The notes beneath the pieces were generated by a model. The model was not told the origin of the DNA. It worked only from the letters and a program-made list of their open reading frames with translations, and did no database searches. Position numbers and translations under genes: made by a program. This document shows, piece after piece, positions 24,906-32,656 of a DNA stretch of 64,000 bases. The DNA is from an uncultured Atopobiaceae bacterium (lineage in GTDB: Bacteria > Actinomycetota > Coriobacteriia > Coriobacteriales > Atopobiaceae). Within the stretch, counting starts at the first letter, position 1. The number at the start of each line of letters is the position of its first letter. Location: NCBI GenBank assembly GCA_944320975.1, contig CALUJM010000003.1:62001-126000 (forward strand), in the 5' to 3' direction.

Positions 24906-25229
24906 ATGGATTGGGTCATTTTGGTCGTGTCGGGCGCGATGGAGGCCGTGTGGGCCCAGGCGCTCGACCGCTCCGAGGGCTTCTCGCAGCCCATCCCCAC
25001 GATCGTGTTCATCGCCGCCCTCGCCGCGAGCATGCTCGGCCTGAGCCACGCCGTCCGCACGATCCCGTTGGGCACCGCCTACGCCGTATGGGTGGGCATC
25101 GGCGCGGCGCTGACGGTGGTGTGGGGCGTCGCCTCCGGCGCTGAGTCGTTCTCGTGGGCAAAGGTCCTGCTCATCGCGGGCCTCGTGGCGTGCGTCGTTG
25201 GCCTCAAGCTGGTGGGGGAGACGCACTAG
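24906..25229 (+). CDS. gdx: Small multidrug resistance family guanidinium exporter
   Basis: 107 residues, four membrane helices. The essential proton/substrate Glu13 is in SGAMEAVWAQALDRSEGF; this Gdx-type text (E..WA..L..S.GF) and HAVRTIPLGTAYAVWVGIGAA separate it from the EmrE multidrug branch. Gdx dimers exchange guanidinium for protons. The guanidine-III riboswitch immediately upstream makes the substrate assignment strong. Monocistronic; TTGGAGG sets the start. Confidence 0.92.
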   Translation: MDWVILVVSGAMEAVWAQALDRSEGFSQPIPTIVFIAALAASMLGLSHAVRTIPLGTAYAVWVGIGAALTVVWGVASGAESFSWAKVLLIAGLVACVVGLKLVGETH

Positions 25230-25287
25230 GCGTTGCGCCCGCGGCGCGCTTGATTGCTCGGCTGCCGCAGCCGGAGCATCGATTGGG

Positions 25288-25359
25288 CGCCGAGTAAGAG
25301 TTTCTTGCGAGAAGTGCGCCCAAATCAGGGGTCTTTTCGCAAGAAACTCATACTCGGCG
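25288..25359. repeat. Palindrome family B, copy 1 (72 bases)
   Basis: CGCCGAGTAAGAGTTTCTTG on the left answers CAAGAAACTCATACTCGGCG on the right with one mismatch; the middle has a CCC/GGG mini-hairpin. The ends (CGCCGAGTAAGAG) are shared with copies at 46927 and 55901. It lies between gdx and a convergent permease. Confidence 0.85.
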
Positions 25360-25407
25360 TGATTCGGTGTCGCCGAGGGCGAGAAGTGCTGGCGCCGTTG
25401 AGCGGCA

Positions 25408-26784
25408 TCACGCCCCGCCCAGCAGAACGCGCGAGCACTCGCGGAAGCAGAGCAGGTAGTACAGGGCGAGAAGCACGAGCGTGCCCACCACAGAGCACGC
25501 CGCGATGGCGAGAAACACCTCGTCAGGCACGCCGCCCGCGAGCTGCCGCACCAGCATGAGGCCGAAGGCGTCGTGCACCACCGCGAGCGCCGCCGGAAGC
25601 GCAAAGGCGACGCCCACCTGCGCGCGCACGGCACCGCGCACCTCCCGCGCGTCCGCGCCGAGCGCCGTGAGCATGGCGTAGGCGCGCCTGCCGTCTGCAG
25701 CCTGGCTCACCTGCTGCAGTGCGATTACCGCCGCGGCGGCCACGAGGAACGCCTCCCCGTAGAAGATCCCCACGTAGCCGATCGGCGCGAGCGGGGCCTC
25801 CGAGAGCGCGCCCGGGTCCGCGAGCCCGGCCGCGCGCTGCCCTACCGAGAACAGGAGCCCCGCGCAGATCATGCAGACCGCGCACGCCACGAGCACGCAG
25901 GTGCACGAGAGCGCCTGGCACCCCGTGGACACGTGGCCCTCCACCTGCCGCAGCGTGAAGGCGCGCAGGCCCTCCCAGTAGCGGCCGCCCCGTCGCATGC
26001 GCGCGGGAACACCTCCCGCCACCAGGCGAAAGACGAGCGACGTCGCCACGTAGGCGGCCCAACCCATCGGCAGGATCGCCAGCACAAAGAGCCCGGGCTG
26101 GACCACGCACGAACCCCACACCACGGTGAGAAGGACCACGGCCAGCGCCGCTTGCGCCCGCGTCACGCCGCGATGGCCGGACAGCGCAAGCCGCTCCGGC
26201 GCGCGGTCCCGCTCGAGGAGCTCCACGAGCGGGCGTCGCAGCACGTCAACCACGGAGAGCACGATCGCCAGCCCCTCGATCCCGGCGAACCATGCGCACG
26301 CGTCGAGCGCCGCCGCGGGCGAGAAGGACCAGGCGAGCCGCCACGGCACCCCGAAGACGAAGGCGGCGACCGCGCCGAAGGCCGGCGACGCCGCCGCGCC
26401 GAGCGCAAGACCCGCCGCCAGCGCCGCGAGCCCCACGAGTGCGCCTTCCGCGGCAAGGGTCGTCGCGAGCGCCGGGGCGCGCATGCCGAGCAGCGCGTAC
26501 GTCCCGAACTCCCGCGAGCGCCGCCGCACGATGAAGCGGGTCGCGCAGGCCACGAGCACGGCAAAGACCAGCACCACGAAGACCGAGAACGCCCCCGTGA
26601 CGTCGCGCGCCTTGTGGATGACCTCGAGCTGCGAGCCCGTGAGAGGCATCGCCAGGAGGTAGTCGCCCGAGGCGTTGAACGAGTAGAGCAGGCACGCGGC
26701 AAAGGCGAGCGTGACGAGATAGACCGAGTAGTCGCGCGCGCAGCGCGAGACGTTGCCGAGCGCGACGCGCAGGATGACGGGCAT
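25408..26784 (-). CDS. FtsX-family ABC permease, BceB-like, without adjacent ATPase
   Basis: 458 residues with about ten membrane helices. The N-terminus (LRVALGNVSRCARDYSVYLVTLAFAACLLYSF), the RRRSREFGTYALLGM motif and the ending block (DGRRAYAMLTALGADAREVRGAV) place it with BceB/VraG-type permeases for antimicrobial peptides. It is much shorter than BceB (about 650) and lacks the large extracytoplasmic domain that binds peptides. BceB genes normally follow their ATPase; none lies within several kb, though VanRS-like genes are 1-3 kb away. GGAGGGAG site before the ATG. It may be a relic or share an ATPase. Confidence 0.8.
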   Translation of the reverse strand: MPVILRVALGNVSRCARDYSVYLVTLAFAACLLYSFNASGDYLLAMPLTGSQLEVIHKARDVTGAFSVFVVLVFAVLVACATRFIVRRRSREFGTYALLGMRAPALATTLAAEGALVGLAALAAGLALGAAASPAFGAVAAFVFGVPWRLAWSFSPAAALDACAWFAGIEGLAIVLSVVDVLRRPLVELLERDRAPERLALSGHRGVTRAQAALAVVLLTVVWGSCVVQPGLFVLAILPMGWAAYVATSLVFRLVAGGVPARMRRGGRYWEGLRAFTLRQVEGHVSTGCQALSCTCVLVACAVCMICAGLLFSVGQRAAGLADPGALSEAPLAPIGYVGIFYGEAFLVAAAAVIALQQVSQAADGRRAYAMLTALGADAREVRGAVRAQVGVAFALPAALAVVHDAFGLMLVRQLAGGVPDEVFLAIAACSVVGTLVLLALYYLLCFRECSRVLLGGA

Positions 26785-27008
26785 GGCGGCTCCCTCCGGG
26801 CGGTGAAAGTGACGAGCCCATCGTCCTTCTCGCCCGCCCGGCGTGCCATCGTCCGGGCTTATGCGGCCCTAACGGTTTTGCAAGATTGCGGGGAACGCCT
26901 CCCTGGTGGCTGCGGACAGGCACCTTAGGAAAGGATTAGCAATCGGTTCATGCGCCGTTATGGGGCGCGCCCCTAGGCTTGTTCGAAGCCAAGCCAAAGG
27001 AGGGTCTC

Positions 27009-27677
27009 ATGAGCACGATGCGCATCGCACCGAGAAGATACGTCAGTCGCAGGAGGGCGCGCCGAACGCCGCTCGTCGTGGGGATGGGGGCGCTGGTGAT
27101 CACGCTCGCAGCGATCGCGTGGTTCGCAACGGCATCGGCGCCGCGTGGGGCGGGGGAGCCGGCAACTTCCACGCCGCGCGCGGAGTGGCGGGCGGGAGAG
27201 GTGCCCTTCCTCTACCAGACCGACCCGCAGTGGGCGGCCCATCCCTATGCCGGCGGGACCGTCGAGAAGAACGGGTGCGGACCCACGTGCCTCTCCATGG
27301 TCTACGTGGCCCTCACCGGGCGCGATGAACTGGACCCAGCCGATATGGCGGACTTCTCCGAGCACGGCGGCTACACGGCCGATGGGATGACGGCCTGGGC
27401 GCTCATGAGCGACGGCGCGGCGGAGCTGGGGCTCGCCTCCGATGAGCTGCCTGCCAGCGCCGCCGCCGTTCGCGAGGCTCTTCTCGCCGGCAGGCCCGTC
27501 ATCTGCAGCGTGGGGCCGGGCGACTTCACAACCACGGGGCACTTCATCGTGCTGGCGGGGCTGACCGAGGACGGCGAGGTCGTCGTGCACGATCCCAACA
27601 GCGCGGAGCGCAGCGCGCGCACCTGGGACCTCGAGCGTGTGATCGGGCAGTGCCTGAACCTGTGGGCATTCTCGTGA
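27009..27677 (+). CDS. C39-like (papain-fold) membrane-anchored peptidase
   Basis: 222 residues. An Arg-rich head and one membrane helix (about 22-43) anchor a Peptidase_C39_2 domain outside the cell. The triad is visible: Cys in KNGCGPTCLSMVY, His in TTGHFIVLAG and Asp in VVHDPNSAE. Such proteins cut peptides or cell-wall cross-links; the target is unknown. AAAGGAGGG ribosome site. Convergent with the VanS-like kinase; a perfect palindrome fills the gap. Confidence 0.85.
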   Translation: MSTMRIAPRRYVSRRRARRTPLVVGMGALVITLAAIAWFATASAPRGAGEPATSTPRAEWRAGEVPFLYQTDPQWAAHPYAGGTVEKNGCGPTCLSMVYVALTGRDELDPADMADFSEHGGYTADGMTAWALMSDGAAELGLASDELPASAAAVREALLAGRPVICSVGPGDFTTTGHFIVLAGLTEDGEVVVHDPNSAERSARTWDLERVIGQCLNLWAFS

Positions 27678-27681
27678 GACA

Positions 27682-27766
27682 GCGGGGGCGTGACAATTAG
27701 GACAGGTTGGATTGTCACATCGAGGGCATGTGACAATCCAACCTGTCCTAATTGTCACGCCCCCGC
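27682..27766. repeat. Palindrome D, 39-bp perfect arms
   Basis: Arms 27682-27720 and 27728-27766 (GTGACAATTAGGACAGGTTG...) are exact reverse complements around a 7-base loop. It starts 5 bases after one stop codon and ends 1 base before the other, so it could end both convergent transcripts. Confidence 0.9.
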
Positions 27767-27767
27767 G

Positions 27768-28952
27768 TCACGCCGGCAGCTCGACGGTGAAGGTGGTGCG
27801 ACCGTCCTCGCTCGCGGCGGAGATGGTGCCGCCGTGCAGCTCAACGATCTCGCGTGCGATGGCAAGGCCGAGGCCGGCTCCGCCCGTGGCGCTCCCTCGG
27901 GACTCGTCCAGCCGGAAGAACCGGTCGAAGATTGCGCGGAGCTTGTGGGAGGGGATGGTCGCCCCCGTGTCGGAGACGGTGACGACGACGCGCCCCTCCT
28001 CCTCGGCGGCCGCGAGCTCTATGGGCGTGCCCTCGTCGCTGTAGGCGATCGCGTTGCGTAGCAGGTTGCCGAAGACGCGCGCGAGGCGGGCGGCGTCGGC
28101 GGTGACCATGAGGGGGTCACCGGTCTCCTCGACGGTGCGCGCCGTGCCTGCCACCGTCACCTTTGCCACGTTGCCATGGGCGGCAAGCGCCGGGTAGAAC
28201 TCGTCGGAAAGCTGGACGAGAAGACCGGCGAGGTCCACGGGCGCGAGCTCGAGCTCGATGTTGGTGAGGCTGTAGCGCGTGATGTCGAAGAACTCGTTCA
28301 CCAGGCGCTCGAGCCGGCACGCCTTGTCGAGTGCGACGCCCGTGTAGCGGACGCGCTGCGTCTCCGGCATGTCCGGCACCTCGTCCAGGAGCGAGAGGTA
28401 GCCGATCACCGAGGTCAGCGGCGTCTTGAGGTCGTGCGCGAGGTAGGTCACGAGGTCGCTCCTGCGCGCGGACTCGTCGGCGAGCTGGCGCTCGCGCTCC
28501 GAGGTGGCGCGCTTGGCGTCCGCGGCGACGAGGGCGAGCTCCTCCCAGCCGGGCGGAAACGCCTCATGTGCCTCCAGGTCGTGGGCGAGAAAGACGCGCA
28601 GCAGCTCGGCGGCGCGTGCGCGCTCCTCGCGACGCGCGCGCCGGGCGGAGAGAACAGCTGCCACCGCACAGCCCACGGCGAGAAGCACGATGCCGCAGAT
28701 GCCCAGCTGCATGAAGAAGTACTTGATACCGGAGACGTCCAGCACCGCCTCCGGCCAGATGCCAAATTCGTTCAGGTTGTTGATGTCCAGGATCTGCGGG
28801 GCCAGCCAGTCCATGAACGAGCCGTTCCAGGCCTTGTCCACAAAGCCGAAGACCGTGCCGAACGCCGCCGATGCAACCAGAATCGCACCAGCCACCATCG
28901 CGACGGTCAGGACGATCGGTCGCGCCCCGCCGTTCTTCTCGCTAGCGCTCAA
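27768..28952 (-). CDS. VanS-like sensor histidine kinase
   Basis: 394 residues. Two membrane helices (about 13-35 and 80-101) frame a short extracytoplasmic loop. The dimerisation box has the phospho-His in YLAHDLKTPLTSV, with N box GNLLRNAIAYS, F box FDRFFR and G2 box GGAGLGLAIA. The G1 box reads DTGATIP rather than DxGxGIP, as in some VanS proteins. Start is a TTG overlapping the regulator stop by 11 bases; the first helix begins soon after, so no shorter start fits. Likely partner of the regulator upstream. No vanHAX genes adjoin it. Confidence 0.85.
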   Translation of the reverse strand: MSASEKNGGARPIVLTVAMVAGAILVASAAFGTVFGFVDKAWNGSFMDWLAPQILDINNLNEFGIWPEAVLDVSGIKYFFMQLGICGIVLLAVGCAVAAVLSARRARREERARAAELLRVFLAHDLEAHEAFPPGWEELALVAADAKRATSERERQLADESARRSDLVTYLAHDLKTPLTSVIGYLSLLDEVPDMPETQRVRYTGVALDKACRLERLVNEFFDITRYSLTNIELELAPVDLAGLLVQLSDEFYPALAAHGNVAKVTVAGTARTVEETGDPLMVTADAARLARVFGNLLRNAIAYSDEGTPIELAAAEEEGRVVVTVSDTGATIPSHKLRAIFDRFFRLDESRGSATGGAGLGLAIAREIVELHGGTISAASEDGRTTFTVELPA

Positions 28953-29655
28953 TCTTGTACCCCAATCCCCAGACGGTCTTTATGTAGCGCGGGTCCTCGA
29001 AGGAGTCGCCCATCTTCTCGCGCAGGTGCCGCACGTGCACCGTGATGGAGCCCGAGCCCCGCTCGTAGTACTCGTCGCCAAAGATGCGCTGGTAGAGCTC
29101 TCGTGCGGAGACGACCGAGCCGTCCGCCTCGAGCAGGATCCGAAGCAGGGAGAACTCCGTCGGCGTGAGCGCGAGCGGGCGCTCATTGAGGGTCGCCTCA
29201 TGCGCGGGCACGTCGAGCACAAGGCCACGGCAGGCGATGACGCCGTCCTTCTCGCCGCGCGCCCCGCCCGCTGCGTTGTAGGTGGTGTAGCGCCTGAGCT
29301 GCGCCTTTGCGCGCGCCACGAGCTCGAGGGGAAGGAACGGCTTGGTCACGTAGTCGTCCGCGCCCAGGGTGAGGCCGGCTATCTTGTCAGCCTGCTCGCC
29401 GCGTGCGGTGAGCATGATCACCGGGTAGCTGTGGCGCTCGCGTATGGCGCGACAGACCTCCAGACCGCTCGCCCCGGGCAGCATGACGTCAAGGATCGCG
29501 AGGTCTACCTGCGGCGCATTGTCATCGGCCACGCGGGCTACCGCCGCCGCGCCGTCGCCGAGCGTCTCTACCTCGAGGCCCTCCGCCTCGAGGTAGACCC
29601 GGACGAGCTCGCAGATCTCCGGCTCGTCGTCCACTACCAGCACCCGTGCGCCCAT
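28942..29655 (-). CDS. VanR-like response regulator (OmpR family)
   Basis: 237 residues. The receiver domain has VLVVDDEPEI (acid pocket), the phospho-acceptor Asp in LAILDVMLPGASG, Thr in MLTARG and Lys in DDYVTKPFLPLEL. The C-terminal winged helix (LTPTEFSLLRILLEADGSVV; GSGSITVHVRHLREKMGD; IKTVWGLGYKIER) is OmpR-type. DDYVTKPFLPLELVARAKAQLRRY resembles VanR. First gene of the pair. Its target is unknown; a D-Ala ligase with a VanA-like loop lies 15 kb away. Confidence 0.9.
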   Translation of the reverse strand: MGARVLVVDDEPEICELVRVYLEAEGLEVETLGDGAAAVARVADDNAPQVDLAILDVMLPGASGLEVCRAIRERHSYPVIMLTARGEQADKIAGLTLGADDYVTKPFLPLELVARAKAQLRRYTTYNAAGGARGEKDGVIACRGLVLDVPAHEATLNERPLALTPTEFSLLRILLEADGSVVSARELYQRIFGDEYYERGSGSITVHVRHLREKMGDSFEDPRYIKTVWGLGYKIER

Positions 29656-29744
29656 GCGTTTCTCCCTTCATGTCGGCACAAGAATACGCGAGAAGAACGT
29701 GGCAGTTCCTAAGGTTTGCTTAAGGGCGCGGTCGGGTTTGTTGC

Positions 29745-29809
29745 CGAGCATGCCGCCGGGGACAGAATCGGCCTGGCGAGCAAGAATTCTGTCCCCAGCG
29801 GCATGCTCG
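29745..29809. repeat. Palindrome E, 24-bp arms
   Basis: CGAGCATGCCGCCGGGGACA (left, continuing to GAAT) answers the right arm with one mismatch; the loop is 17 bases. The GGGGACAGAAT/ATTCTGTCCCC core resembles the GGGGACA start of family A. It lies between divergent genes. Confidence 0.8.
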
Positions 29810-29869
29810 ACGGAGGGCGCGCGGGCGTCGTGCTAGATTGTTGGGAGTCCCCGGAGAGAAGGAGCGAAC

Positions 29870-30220
29870 ATGCCCGTCGTCCATACGTATTGCTCAGAGC
29901 CCATCTCCGTCTCCGCCCGCGAGGCGCTCAAGGCGGCGTACGGCAAGGCCATCGAGGCCGTCCCCGGCAAGTCCGAAGCCTGGCTCATGTGCGTCTTCAA
30001 CGACGAGACGCCCATCTACTTCGCGGGAGACGACTCCGAGCCCTCCGCCTACGTCGAGGTCGGCGTGTTTGCTCGCTCCGAGGTGCCCGCCTCCGCGTGG
30101 GAGCGCTTCACCGAGGAGGTCACGCCCGTCATCGCACGTGAGCTCGGCGTGGATCCGGCGCGCCTCTACATCCGCTACGATGCGACGGCCAACTTCGGCT
30201 GGAACGGGGCGAACTTCTGA
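29870..30220 (+). CDS. MIF-like tautomerase
   Basis: 116 residues of the macrophage-migration-inhibitory-factor/phenylpyruvate tautomerase fold. The catalytic N-terminal Pro is present once Met is removed (MPVVHTYCS). Other family features: AIEAVPGKSEAWLMCVF, YVEVGVF strand, and RLYIRYDATANFGWNG ending with the conserved Asn-Phe-Gly-Trp-Asn-Gly. Physiological substrate unknown. GAGAAGGAG ribosome site. A TAGATT -10 (29834-29839) with upstream TGC precedes it. Stop shares a base with the next gene. Confidence 0.87.
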   Translation: MPVVHTYCSEPISVSAREALKAAYGKAIEAVPGKSEAWLMCVFNDETPIYFAGDDSEPSAYVEVGVFARSEVPASAWERFTEEVTPVIARELGVDPARLYIRYDATANFGWNGANF

Positions 30221-30429
30221 TGGGGGAGCCCCTGGTCGACGATGCGGCGCGCCTGGCGGCGTTTGATGCCTTCGCCGCCGACGTGCGTGCGGAGTTGGCA
30301 TCGACCAAGGCCCGCATGGATGAGCTCGCCGCGGCGGGGAAGGTGAAGACGGCGACATACCGGCAGCTCTTCGCTGCGCGCATCACCCTCAAGGAGATCG
30401 ACGCGCGCCTCGCGGAGCGCGGGCTGTAG
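30220..30429 (+). CDS. Small acidic helical protein, unknown
   Basis: 69 residues, all predicted helix (ARLAAFDAFAADVRAELASTKARMDELAA), no membrane segment. ATG overlaps the stop of the tautomerase gene (TGATG), so it is translationally coupled to it. No family recognised. Confidence 0.6.
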   Translation: MGEPLVDDAARLAAFDAFAADVRAELASTKARMDELAAAGKVKTATYRQLFAARITLKEIDARLAERGL

Positions 30430-30449
30430 CCTCTTCCTCGGGCATCTCC

Positions 30450-30657
30450 TGCAAAAGTCGCCTTCGGTCCATATTCTTGATGGGTGCGATGCAAAAGTCA
30501 CCTTCAGTCCATGGAATTTCGAGGACCTCCACGACGGCTGCGTGGCGTATCCCCAGTTGACGTGAAATCCGGAACGTCAGATTTGCCTCAGACCACGCTA
30601 TTACCATGGACTGAAGGCGACTTTTGCTTTTCGCGAGCACGGAATATGGACCGAAGC
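30450..30657. repeat. Palindrome family F, copy 1 (four arms)
   Basis: Two direct copies of TGCAAAAGTCRCCTTCRGTC on the left (30450 and 30490, 40 bases apart) face two inverted copies on the right (30604-30627 and, shorter, 30643-30657), about 40 bases apart. The centre is 90 bases. Same plan and related arm text as 49680-49908. Confidence 0.85.
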
Positions 30658-30734
30658 TCAGTTATGTACCGCCCTGAGGCAGCTCTCGAGACCTGCGGAG
30701 GAGAGGCACGCGCCCAGGGCCGCCCGCCGCCACA

Positions 30735-30803
30735 GTGTGCGACGCCTGCAGCTACACCACGGGCCAGACCATCTACATCGATGGCGGCTGGACCTGCGTC
30801 TAG
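30735..30803 (+). pseudogene. C-terminal remnant of a short-chain dehydrogenase
   Basis: Twenty-two codons before a TAG read SYTTGQTIYIDGGWTCV at their end, the hallmark C-terminus of FabG-like SDR enzymes. No catalytic YxxxK or Rossmann part precedes it. It is squeezed between palindrome F and an ABC gene, so the rest was deleted. The remainder of 30658-30895 shows nothing else. Confidence 0.7.
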
Positions 30804-30895
30804 CCACGTCCGACAAAGTCGCCCCCAGCGGCCGGGAGTTCACGCGGGCTCCCGGCCGCATCGCGTGTTGGACAAGAGATCGAGCGCCTTCGGGC

Positions 30896-32656
30896 CTATT
30901 CCGCGGGGGCGAACTGGGCCTCGTAGATCCTGCGGTAGCGACCGCCCGCGGCGAGCAGCTCGTCGTGCGTGCCGCGCTCGGCGATTCTGCCGTCGGCGAC
31001 CACGCAGATGAGGTCGGCGTCGCGCACGGTGGAGAGTCGGTGCGCCACGACGAAGCTCGTGCGGCCCTCCATGAGGCTCGCAAAGGCGCGTTGCACCAGC
31101 AGCTCGGTGCGCGTGTCGATGTTCGACGTGGCCTCGTCGAGGATCAGCATCGCCGGCCGCGCCAGCATGACGCGCGCGATGCACAGCAGCTGGCGCTGGC
31201 CCGCCGAGAGTGAGGCCGACCCGTCGAGCACCGTGTCGTAGCCCTGGGGCAGGCGCATGATGAAGTCGTCCGCGTACGCCTCGCGACAGGCGGCGCGCAC
31301 CTCCTCGAGGGTGGCGTCGGGCCGCCCCATGGAGACGTTCTCGCGCACCGTCGCGCGCCGCACCCACGTGTCCTGCAGGACCATGCCCCAGCCCGCCCGC
31401 AGGCTCTCGCGCGTCCAATCCCGCACGTCGCGCCCGTCCACGGAGACGCGGCCGGCGTTGACGTCGTAGAAGCGCATCAGCAAGTTGATGAGGGTGGTCT
31501 TGCCGCAGCCCGTCTCGCCCACCAGGGCGATCCTCATGCCCGGGCGCACGGCGAGGTCCACGTCGCGCAGCACCAGGCGGTCGGGGTCGTAGCCAAAGGC
31601 CACGTGGTCAAAGGCGACCTCGCCGCGCGGCGCGTCGAGCACGGCGGCGTCCGCGGCGTCCGGCTCCTCCGCGGGCACGTCGAGCAGGGCGAAGAGCCGC
31701 CTGGCGCAGGCGACGAAGTTCTGGAGCTCGGTCGCCACGCCCGAGATGTCGTTGAACGGCTTGGCGTACTGGTCGGCGTAGCCCAGGAAGGCGGAGAGCC
31801 CGCCCACGGTGATGCCTCCGCCCATGGCGACGAACGCGCCGAAGATGCCGATGGCGGCGTAGACCAGGGCGTTCGCGAAGCGCGTGGTGGGATTGACCAG
31901 GGACGAGAAGAACACCGCCTTGAAGCTCTCCTGACCGAGTGCGGCGTCGGTCTCGGCGAAGCGCGCATGGACGCTGTCCTGCATCTCAAAGGTCTCCACG
32001 GCAGAGATGCCGCCCACCATCTCCTCGACGTAGGCGGTGAGCTCGCCGCGCAGGCGCGTCTGGCCCGAGAAGTGCTTGGCGCTGTGCGTGGCGATGAAGC
32101 GCGCCGTGAAGATCGAGACGGGCGTGAGCAGCGCGACCACCGCGGCGATCGCGGGGTTGAGCGCAAACATGAAGACGAGCGTCACCACGATGGTGAGGGC
32201 GCCCACCGGCAGCTGCTGGAACGCCATGAGCAGGCCGTTGCCGAGCATGTCGGCGTCGGTGACGATGCGGCTGGAGAGGTCGCCGTGGCCGTGCGCGTCG
32301 AGGTAGGAGAGGGGGAGCTCCTGCAGGTGGTCGAAGGCGCGGCGCCGCAGGCTCATCGTGGCGCCGAAGACGAGCCGGTTGGTGAGCGCGGTGAGCGCCC
32401 ACTGGCTGGCCGCCGTCGCGCCGAGGGTCACGGCGATCCAGGCGAGCGTCAGGCGCAGGCCGTCGAAGTCCACCTGCCCCGGGCCCACCACGCAGTCGAC
32501 GGCGCGTCCGGAGAGCACGGGCAGCGAGAGCGTCCCCACGACCACGGCCACGGTGAGCAGGGCGGCGCCGACGAGCCGCGGGGCCTCTCCCGAGAAGAGC
32601 CCGGCCACGCGGCGCGCCGTTGCGTCGGAGGTCTTCCTCACGTTCTTCTCGCTCAT
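30896..32656 (-). CDS. Heterodimeric ABC exporter, canonical-site subunit
   Basis: 586 residues: six membrane helices, then an ATPase with Walker A GETGCGKTT, signature SLSAGQRQLL, Walker B MLILDEATSNID (catalytic Glu kept) and VAHRLSTV. With the preceding gene it forms an asymmetric exporter like BmrCD/TmrAB. Overlaps its partner by 4 bases (ATGA). Substrates of this group are drugs, peptides or lipids; none can be assigned. A CGAGAAGAAC copy falls in frame at its start (SEKN). Confidence 0.9.
   Translation of the reverse strand: MSEKNVRKTSDATARRVAGLFSGEAPRLVGAALLTVAVVVGTLSLPVLSGRAVDCVVGPGQVDFDGLRLTLAWIAVTLGATAASQWALTALTNRLVFGATMSLRRRAFDHLQELPLSYLDAHGHGDLSSRIVTDADMLGNGLLMAFQQLPVGALTIVVTLVFMFALNPAIAAVVALLTPVSIFTARFIATHSAKHFSGQTRLRGELTAYVEEMVGGISAVETFEMQDSVHARFAETDAALGQESFKAVFFSSLVNPTTRFANALVYAAIGIFGAFVAMGGGITVGGLSAFLGYADQYAKPFNDISGVATELQNFVACARRLFALLDVPAEEPDAADAAVLDAPRGEVAFDHVAFGYDPDRLVLRDVDLAVRPGMRIALVGETGCGKTTLINLLMRFYDVNAGRVSVDGRDVRDWTRESLRAGWGMVLQDTWVRRATVRENVSMGRPDATLEEVRAACREAYADDFIMRLPQGYDTVLDGSASLSAGQRQLLCIARVMLARPAMLILDEATSNIDTRTELLVQRAFASLMEGRTSFVVAHRLSTVRDADLICVVADGRIAERGTHDELLAAGGRYRRIYEAQFAPAE

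Noticed and set aside
27768..29655. A vancomycin-resistance cluster
   Set aside because: The VanRS-like pair has no vanH, vanA or vanX next to it, and the ligase at 44.6 kb is in an unrelated operon. VanRS-like pairs regulate many envelope functions.
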